From Trifolium pratense (lineage: Eukaryota > Streptophyta > Magnoliopsida > Fabales > Fabaceae), in NCBI RefSeq assembly GCF_020283565.1, contig NC_060063.1, forward strand, positions 26,404,777 through 26,468,776: a DNA stretch of 64,000 nt. Reading direction: 5' to 3'. The notes beneath the pieces are model-generated. The model was not told the DNA's origin. It did no database searches and was given only the letters and a program-made list of their open reading frames with translations. A program made the position numbers and the translations under genes. Of the stretch, positions 56,701 to 64,000 are shown piece after piece. Each line of letters starts with the position of its first letter. Position 1 is the first letter of the stretch.

Positions 56701-57247
56701 GTTTTTCCTTGTAACGTTTTAAATTTTACTTTGCAGTGTGCAGAATCTGCCCTGAAATCAGTCATTGGAGATCTTTCCAATACATATTTTGTGGGAAATG
56801 CTCCAATGGCCCATATGGTTGTTCAGCCTAAAGAAGAGCAGGCAGAATCTGCATCTTTTAAGGTATATATATTTATAAGAAATTTGTGGTACTTCAGTCT
56901 ACTATTGGAAGGTTAATATCTTTAAATATGTTATTTATATCAACATGTGTTGGCATTTTCTGAAAATGACTTTGTAGACATTTGCTTTGTTTGGTTGTAC
57001 CACATGATTCAAAAACTAGCCTTTTCAATACTTCTGCCTTATTTCTCTGTGTGGAAATTCGTTATACTTGCTCATTCGTTCCCTTGCTCAATTCTTCTGT
57101 CAGAAATTCTTCTTCAAGTCACAAGTAATTGCTAAAACCAAGTTCGACATTGGAAAATGTGAGGAATTTGTTTGGGTGACTAAGGATGAGTTGATGGAGT
57201 ATTTTCCTGAGCAAGCTGAGTTTTTTAACAAAATGATCATTAGCTGA
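53752..57247 (+). CDS. MRPL46: Mitochondrial large ribosomal subunit protein mL46, 228 aa
   Basis: Exons 53752-53897, 55117-55182, 55503-55577, 56356-56485, 56737-56862 and 57104-57247 sum to 687 nt with consistent phases and GT-AG introns. The N-terminus MKMSLIRPLLTRRGFSTSSE is a good mitochondrial presequence. Family landmarks follow: AFQEFSFRWRQQYQRRYPDE, LQRALDRRLYLLLYGNAYGA, KPVWHFPEKVYESEETMRKC, FVGNAPMAHMV and EEFVWVTKDELMEYFPEQ. mL46 has a Nudix-like fold but is a structural ribosomal protein in the mitochondrial large subunit. Either ATG 53752 or ATG 53758 could start it (MKM). Introns hold a Stowaway MITE, a SINE and a CGCTAT-type repeat. Confidence 0.93.
54156..54260. mobile_element. 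Stowaway MITE in mL46 intron 1, 105 bp
   Basis: TA|CTCCCTCCGGTCTCATATAT and inverted CTTATATGAGTCCGAAGAGAG|TA; the arms AAGCGAAGATTC / GAATCTTTGCTT extend the hairpin. Confidence 0.85.
55230..55355 (+). mobile_element. tRNA-derived SINE in mL46 intron 2
   Basis: GGTTGGTGCATTGGTATTGA (A-box region) and GGTCTGAGGTTCGATTCTCT (B-box) are spaced as in tRNA-derived SINEs. An A-rich tail follows at about 55346-55353. AGGTTTATAAGTAAATAA before (55212) and after (55353) may be the target duplication. Confidence 0.75.
56540..56700. mobile_element. AATAGCGGCTATG-type MITE in mL46 intron 4
   Basis: TTAAATAGCGGCTATGAC at the left, and GAATAGCTGCTATAGCACTA and AATCGCTGTTTTCCGTAATT inside, belong to the common plant CGCTAT repeat type, also hinted at 9520-10140. 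The ends are not precise. Confidence 0.4.
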
Positions 57248-58690
57248 TGACAGTGGAGACAGTTTAGTTAAAACCACCATTTAGTTCATTGAAAGAAGAT
57301 CAAGGTAACAGTTTCTAGATCAACAGAAGGTTTTGAATTATAATTAGATTTCACATCTCAGTTTGAGGCCATTGTTTAAAAACTTATTTCTACTTGTCAT
57401 CTATATTTTCTTGTACTTTGTGCTGTAATAACAAGTTGCCATGGTGATTATGATGTTAAGAATATAATGCCCAATTTTGTAATTGTGTTCCATGGATATC
57501 TTATTAGCTCACCAACTAATCTTGTTATGGTGTCCAGAATATTGAAAATGACACTTTTCACTTGTGTTGCAAAGAATTTGTTGAATCCAAACTGTAATTG
57601 CATCTCAATCACCCTTTTCTGCATATTCTCCTTCTCTTCAACAACAGTGAAAGAAATAAATTTTGTTTCATGAGAAATTGAAAGTGCAAGTATCACAGGG
57701 CAATTGTTAATTCACCATCATATTTTTCTTTTGCAAGTTTGTTTGTAGCGATAGAATATAATGGAATAGTAGAGTGGAACAAAGTGAAATGAAAGAAATC
57801 TTACTAAAAAATGGAATAAATCATAGTTTATGATGAATTGGAACAAATGTTAAATTTCATTCCTTACCCCTTAAATTGGAGGGACAAATTTGAAAGTAAA
57901 GTGGTTCTATGAGTTTTAGTCCTCCTATTACCTTGCCTAGGTGCCTGTACGGTAACTGTATCGGGTACCAGTACGGGGTACGACATTTTTAAAAAAATTA
58001 ATGTACTGTGTATGGGCATAAATTAAGGTATGAATATTTATCTGGTATTGGTACGGGTACTTATCCAGTACTGGTACTCCTTCAAATGAAATACCTGTAC
58101 ATCATGCCATTTTATTCTATTTCATTCAATTTTATTGTGATTTTTATAACTCAAACAATAATGAAACATTAATCATTTCATCGTATCATTTCATCAATCT
58201 AAACATAGCTAAGCAAGTGATCACATATATTCAATTTATTGCATATCAAAAAATTTAATTGAAAGAGAATAATTCATTTTAAGGGGACAAATATTCGATC
58301 TGAACAAAACTTATCAAACCCTTCTAAAAAATAAGCATTTAGTAAGGTACACTTTGGGTGACCGTTTAAACCATTTGTTTTTTTTCATCATTTGTTTAAT
58401 CTGGTTTGGAGAAATTTTTATAAGAAAAACCCAAATTAACTGTATTAAAATTTGAGTTTTACCATTATTTCAATAGACAATACGAAACAAATAACAGGAA
58501 CATTAGAAACCATCTTCTAATGGAAATTAGAGACCCTAAACTAAACTCACATTACCCATAACAAAAAAATCCAAATACACAACTCATGATAATAGAGGAG
58601 CAACCTCACTTTCACTTATCATCACCGCTTGTGATTGTAACCGACATTCTCATTTAACCAAACACATCCCTACTCTACTACCAAGATAAA
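57248..58690. other. mL46 3' flank to LEA14 upstream region, no gene seen
   Basis: AT-rich. Repeated GTACCGGTAC-like segments (GGTACCAGTACGGGGTACGA near 57965 and GGTATTGGTACGGGTACTTA near 58043) suggest a repeat relic. Short frames are not convincing. Confidence 0.45.
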
Positions 58691-58696
58691 GAATGC

Positions 58697-58834
58697 CACG
58701 TGCAACACGTATAGTCACGTGTCACATAGCAAACAAAACAACGACATCTCATATATGCATTGTCAAGAGTAACAACCTCGTATGGTTGACAAGCGTCATA
58801 CAAAAAAAGACAGAGTCTCCATCACTATAAATAG
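58697..58834 (+). promoter_or_regulatory. LEA14 promoter: clustered ACGT/G-boxes and TATA box
   Basis: CACGTG G-boxes at 58697-58702 and 58716-58721 flank a third ACGT core (58707-58710) within 25 bp. TATAAATAG at 58826-58834 lies about 110 bp before the ATG. Clustered ACGT elements are the standard ABA-response arrangement (ABRE plus coupling ABRE). Confidence 0.75.
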
Positions 58835-58937
58835 TAATAATATCCATTATTCATTCTAATTCATTCTCATTAGTCATTAGTATACTACTTAAGTTAAGTG
58901 CGTGTTGCGTTTATTTAATTACTACTAGAATTTGAAA

Positions 58938-59932
58938 ATGTCGCAGTTGGTGAATAAAGCTAAGAATTTTGTGTCTGATAAAATCGGTGATGTGGCAAAG
59001 CCTGAGGCGAGTGTTATGGACGTTGACTTCAAGCGCGTGACGATGGATAGTGCTGAGTACTTAGCAAAGGTTTCTGTTCATAATCCTTATTCCACTCCGG
59101 TTCCTATTTGTGAGATCAAGTACTCTTTCAAAAGCGCCAATAGGTTCGTTCTTATTACTCAATTTCCTACTAAGGTTCATTTTATATTGCATAAGCTTAA
59201 ACTAATCCAAATTCAAATGGACTTTTAATCTTCAAATGGACTTTTAATCTTTTATTTTTATCATTTTTCAGAATTGGTTTTTCTATTTTAAAATTTGACA
59301 GTTCTGATTATAAAATAACATAAAACCTAATTTATATTGCATAAGTTTCGTTTAATCCAAACGGACTCTTAATCCTTTATTTTTATTATTTTGCAAAATT
59401 GGTTCTTTTATTTTAAAATTTGACAGTTTTGGGTCTCATCGAATTTTTGTATATTGTTATTAATCATATATTACGTCATTTAAAATGTCAGCATCACCAA
59501 TTTATAGAAAAAAAAATATGAGAACTAAAACTGCAATTAAAATTAAAAAATATCTTACAATAACATACTATGTATGTCACTATTATGCCTTAAAGTTCCA
59601 TATTAGATAATGAGATATTTAAAAGTCTAAATTGATGATTTGTTTTTTTAAATATAATCGAATCTAATGTTTTTGTGTTGGATAATGAAAGGGAGATAGC
59701 ATCAGGGACAATACCAGATCCAGGTTCTTTAAAGGCAAAGGACACAACAATGGTGGATGTACCTGTTAAGGTACCATACAGCATATTGATGAGCTTGGCA
59801 AAGGACATTGGAGCTGATTGGGATATTGACTATCATTTAGATTTGGGTCTTGTTATTGACCTTCCTGTCATTGGCAACTTCACCATTCCTCTTTCTCAAA
59901 AAGGAGAGGTCAAGCTACCTAGCCCTTTCTAA
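58938..59932 (+). CDS. LEA14: LEA14-type LEA_2 family protein, 148 aa
   Basis: Exons 58938-59143 and 59692-59932 give 447 nt, joined in phase at an Arg codon (NR|EIASG). MSQLVNKAKNFVSDKIGDVA is the usual amphipathic start; the rest is the LEA_2/WHy beta-sandwich (VSVHNPYSTPVPICEIKYSF, GTIPDPGSLKAKDTTMVDVP, WDIDYHLDLGLVIDLPVIGN), ending KLPSPF. LEA14 relatives are soluble, atypical (folded, not very hydrophilic) LEA proteins induced by drought, salt, wounding or light. The promoter ACGT cluster fits ABA/stress induction (inference). Length is close to the family norm of about 150 aa. Confidence 0.95.
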
Positions 59933-60146
59933 ACATGTGCTAGCTGCTCCTAGTTGATGGAAAATACTAAGAAAAAATAATTATGTACCATGTTTTTTTT
60001 TTATAGTAACTATGTACCATGTTATGTTTCATTTTATGTGAATGAAGGAAATGGTTTTAGATTATGGAACTATTAAAAGTCTCATGGAGATACCTAAGAT
60101 ATAAGTAATTGCAACTGTATACCTAAGTATAACTGCATACCATTCC

Positions 60147-60274
60147 TTCTACTTTTCAATATTGAGGGTTTTATTTTTTAGCCATGGGGTTTTATTTTCT
60201 AGCAATTGCTTTCTACTTTTCAATATTGAGGGTTTTATTTTTTAGCCATGGGGTTTTATTTTCTACCAATTGCT
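60147..60274 (+). repeat. 64-bp tandem duplication
   Basis: The unit starting TTCTACTTTTCAATATTGAG occurs at 60147 and 60211, the copies differing by about one base (AGCAATTG / ACCAATTG). Confidence 0.9.
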
Positions 60275-61313
60275 AGAAACTTCACCTTAAATGCGGAATA
60301 TAATTATCGGACAATTCAATCTTAAAAAAGAATAGGAAAAAGAAACTTCACCTTAAAAGCGGATCGGATAAGTGGAGTTTGGAGTGTCCAGAGTTCGAAA
60401 TGTGTTTATAATGTTATGTCTTATCAACTGAGTTAAGTTCACAAATTGGATAATATTGAATAATATTGAGGGTTTTATCTATAGAGATGTAAACTTTTTA
60501 CATGTGAGATACCCGATGACTCTCATATTTGTATAGTTTTTTTTCCACCCACAATCACTTCAACAATATAATTTCAATTTATTTTTTATGTGTTTTTGGA
60601 AGAGTAAATAGAAAATTTGTTTCTCTGAATTTTTACTCACAATCAAATTCGTCCACTAATTATTTAAAATAGTTAAAATATCATTGAATTTGTGAACATT
60701 AAATAAAAAATGTTAATTTGTGATGTTAACTATTTCATGTCAGTAGTTACATTTTCATAATTTGATCAATTTTGAAATTCGAATGTCAAAAATACATAAA
60801 ATAGTTATTTCTTACCTAAATTAAAACCTAAATCTCACAAATCCTAATTTCTATTCTCTAAATCTAAAATCTAAATTTTAATCTAAAATATATGGATGGT
60901 GGGTTTTTTTTTTTATAATAATGGCAAAGTAAGAACATATATAAATAAGGTGTTCGTCGTTCCCGTGAGCTTCTCTCAGTTGGTAGAGACATTACACTAT
61001 ATAACTAAGGTGTTTTGATGCCGCCAGCTGGCCGCCTGTAAATGGAAAGAAAGTGGCGGTTTTTGTCACTTATAGAAGGCTTTTGGCCACCAATAAATTG
61101 CTGATTTCTTGTAATGTTATTCATTTTTAAGGTGGATTTTTTAGCTACTAGTCTGCTTGACAAAAAAAAATTAAAAATAAAGTGTTCGTCTTCAACCTCC
61201 ATTAAATGAAGCTAATGGAATTTATCTTATTCATACGAGAATAATTGCCGGCTAATTGATAATACTTCGAGCTTTTGAATTTAATTTTAAGCTCTTCGTT
61301 AGACATTTTATAA

Positions 61314-61446
61314 GGGAGGCAATGGGCGGTGGTAAAATATTTTATAAGCAATGGGCGGTGGGCGGTGGTAAAATATTTTTAAGGTGTTTGTCTTCAAATC
61401 CATTTTTAAGGGAGGCAATGGGCGGTGGTAAAATATTTTATAAGCA
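61314..61446 (+). repeat. ATGGGCGGTGGTAAAATATTTTA repeats
   Basis: Three copies of a unit built on GGGCGGTGGTAAAATATTTT lie at 61323, 61357 and 61419; two are preceded by GGGAGGCAAT. The centre has an extra GGGCGGT. They resemble partial tandem or foldback repeats. Confidence 0.7.
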
Positions 61447-62247
61447 TAATTTTTTTGTTTGAAATTTTTAACCGATGAAACACGAATACTCTTCAGATTA
61501 AGCGTGTTTGAAAGTTTTAACCAATAAAACATGAATACTCTTCAGATTAAGTGTGTCCTAGTGTTAGAAAATGTGTCTTAGTGTAAGATACACATCGATG
61601 TTTGGCACCGACAACATACATGTAATTCTATTGAATTATATTATTTTTTTAATTAATATCTTGTGTTATGTTTGATGTCTATATTTGCATATGGACAAAA
61701 ATTGGCATCAGAAGATTAATTTCGGACCTAAAACATAATAAGGAGCAGTTCTATTCCATTGGACGAAACCCTAAAGGTTAATGATGCCCATAAGAATTTG
61801 ATATATTGATACATAAGCAAAGGCTCCTCAAGATTGGCAAATAATTTCTTTGTGATAGAAAATAAATAAATAAATTAACAGCAGTATAACCGTAGGAAAA
61901 ACTCATATTGGTTGTGTATTGCTTGTTATTTGTTCGTTAAAAAAATTAACTACTTTCTTATCTTAAATAATATTTTATTCAAAATATTTTTGGGAGCATA
62001 TGATGTGATTCATTTGATAGGAATATTGTGGAGTTTAAATTAGAGATTTCCTATTTATTCAGTTTTTTAATTAAATTGTCTAATTATTAGAATTTTACCT
62101 TTTAAGGTTAATAAGTCGTTGCCTAGAGTTTGAACTCAGCCCTTGAGTATATAATATAGTGTTCCTTTTAATTGAGTCAAGTTCACGAATACTCATATTT
62201 ATTCACTTTTAGGAGTTAATTAGTTCCCTCCTATCACGAGTCTTTTT

Positions 62248-63239
62248 CAATGTTTTAAAAACCGGACCGGAGATCAAACCGGTGTGACCTCCGGTTCATG
62301 GTTCAATTGGTTGGACCGGTTAGATCGCTATTGAACCGATTGAACCGGAATAATAATAATAAACAATAAATATAATATTTGACCTGATAAATAATATTTT
62401 TATTAAAAAATTCACAATAATAATAATAATGGCAGATTTTCAAAAATATAATGGGATGACCCAATACACATTTATTTGTCTAAAAAAAAGCCCAATGTAA
62501 TTGTTTAAAAAACACAAGGTAATATATATAGGGAGTACTTTTCACTAACCCTAAAATTCATTCATTTGATAGCAGCAAGCCGCCACACAGAGGCCACAGT
62601 CACTTTCCTGCTTCTCTAAATTTCTACCACTTTCTAGTTTATAAATTTCTACTATTATCTTGCACAACCACTTAAATCTATCTCTTTTTCATTTTCCTAC
62701 TTCTCATATTCTACCTATTTTTTTCTTCTTCTCAAACTCTACCTCTTCTTCAAGCTCAACCTCTTTTTATACTTCTTTTTCAATCTTTGTGATGATATGA
62801 GTTTGTGGTGCTGGTGAAATCTGACAGACAGTAACTTAACTTGGTTAGTAATGGTGTTAAAATTGGTTCATATGATTTTTGTATTTCATAATTGATTAAT
62901 AAATTAACTTAGAAATCTAAAACAAATAAAATCAGAGGTATTAACGTGTTTGTGGTTTTACTTTGGTTATTTCATTTCAGAGGTTTTATTAAGAAATAAA
63001 TAAATAAAATAAAGAAGAAAAAAAACAGTTTTTTTTTTTTTAAATTGAGAAAACCGGCCAATTTTTCCAGTTTGACGGTTCACCGGTTTTCCCGATTCCC
63101 ACCGGTTCACACTGGTTCAAAGTGGTTTTTTACCGGTTTTACTGACTAGCGGTTCTGGCTCTTGTTCGGACCGGTTTCATGTCTGGTTCACGTCCGAACC
63201 AGTCGAACCGGCCGGTCCGGTCCGGTTCTTAAAACATTG
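62248..63239. mobile_element. hAT-type non-autonomous element with CAATGTTTTAA ends, 992 bp
   Basis: CAATGTTTTAA and TTAAAACATTG are perfect 11-bp terminal inverted repeats. GTCTTTTT flanks both sides (62240-62247 and 63240-63247). Sub-terminal regions are rich in ACCGG, GGTTCAAT and GAACCGG motifs in both orientations. The centre (62560-63000) contains CT-rich, leader-like sequence with no transposase frame. Confidence 0.88.
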
Positions 63240-63254
63240 GTCTTTTTACATAGG

Positions 63255-64000
63255 CTCTGTTTGGCAAAAATAGCTTATGGCTGATGATAGCTTCTAGCTG
63301 ATTGAAGTGTTTGGTAAAATTAGCGGTTCAACTGACTGATAAATGTAAAATGACATGAAAGGACATTTTTAATTCAATAATTTTTGTTATCAAATTAAAA
63401 CTATTTAATTTTTTTTGAAAGAGAAATTAATACTATTTAAGATACTTAGAATTTAATATTTTAAGTTTTTGTATTTTTTTTACAATATTTTAAGTTTATT
63501 AATTCAATAAATATATCTTTCAAATATTATTATTAAACTAATTTTTATATGCTGATTTTTTTTTTAAAAAAAATTATTTTCCTTTCAGTTGATATACTTT
63601 ATGAAAAAATAACAACATATATTCACAATATAGTATAATGGTTAATTATAATAAGGTACTCTGTTTAAAATAAATTATAGTAAGGTAAGTACCTATGAAT
63701 TGATAAAAAAATAATACGCTTTAGCCTTCATATTTGAAAATAGATAATAAGACAACGTTAAAACATACTATATACATGTGATTTTAGAAGAAGCAACGTT
63801 AAAACATGCATTTACTTATTTTATTTTAAATTCTAATGATAATAAATTATAAAGGGTAAATATGGATTTTAGTTAAAATAATAAGAGTGAAAGAGGAAGA
63901 AAAAAATGAAAAGCTAGAAACTACTTGAAATAACTTCTGAAAAAGAAGCTATAAGTCAGTAAAATAAGCTAAAAAACTCTTTCTAAACAGACTGTTACTA
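63255..64000. mobile_element. hAT-like MITE, AGCTTATA family, reaching the window end
   Basis: The left end GGCTCTGTTTGGCAAAAATA and the right AAGCTATAAGTCAGTAAAAT, then TTTCTAAACAGACTG, are inverted. Same family as 13085-13495 and 39566-39917. The right end may lie just at or past the window edge. Confidence 0.5.

Larger units (their letters stand above)
59933..62247. other. Intergenic repeats, no gene seen
   Basis: Holds a 64-bp tandem duplication (listed apart), GGGAGGCAATGGGCGGTGGT repeats at 61314-61440, and SINE-like fragments near 60360-60450, 60960-61000 (GTGAGCTTCTCTCAGTTGG) and 62110-62190 (GAGTTTGAACTCAGCCC). No supported coding frame. Confidence 0.5.

Noticed and set aside
58932..59228. 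Unspliced 98-codon version of LEA14 starting six bases earlier
   Set aside because: It reads into the intron; the spliced form restores the full LEA_2 domain. The ATG at 58938 gives the family start MSQLVNKAKN.

Overview
The window is plant nuclear DNA: AT-rich, with GT-AG split genes, plastid and mitochondrial targeting peptides, and dense layers of MITEs, SINEs, LINEs, Copia and Ty3/gypsy remnants. The gene set and repeat types suggest a eudicot, most likely a legume such as Medicago. That species guess is inference, not proven here.

Six host genes can be rebuilt with consistent splice phases. (1) 1804-11207 minus: a nine-exon, 556-aa RING-H2 E3 ligase of the TRAIP/NOPO type, with its last exon 4.1 kb away behind a block of retroelement debris. 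(2) 21150-22631 plus: a 295-aa group IIe WRKY factor (WRKY22/27/29 type) in an unusually MITE-rich neighbourhood. (3) 36887-39347 minus: a complete 351-aa ketopantoate hydroxymethyltransferase (KPHMT, vitamin B5 pathway), followed by two 5'-truncated tandem copies (29260-35470 and 24140-26320), each broken by a different retroelement. (4) 40442-43982 plus: a 245-aa DUF2358 plastid-type protein, head-to-head with KPHMT. (5) 53752-57247 plus: the 228-aa mitochondrial ribosomal protein mL46. (6) 58938-59932 plus: a 148-aa LEA14-type LEA_2 protein with a compact ACGT/G-box promoter.

Mobile DNA explains most of the rest. The youngest element is a Copia at 44788-49146 with two identical 148-bp LTRs and a TATAC target-site duplication. 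It carries one long open polyprotein but almost no gag upstream of the zinc knuckle, and it sits inside an older LINE remnant. Other elements with ends that can be defined are: a 416-bp Helitron (19718-20133); a MULE-type MITE nested in a Stowaway MITE (20141-20470); a MULE MITE with a 9-bp duplication (27450-27652); a 5'-truncated LINE with a 14-bp duplication (27826-28854); two hAT-type elements with perfect 8-bp duplications (50838-51466 and 62248-63239); and a 920-bp PIF/Harbinger-like element (17403-18322). A Ty3/gypsy chromovirus at 30281-34370 has lost two integrase catalytic acids.

The least explained structures are a cluster of ten GC-rich palindromes in AT-rich DNA (15139-15470) and a run of three near-identical hairpins (51666-51787). 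I see no tRNA or rRNA genes, no CRISPR array and no prokaryotic features.
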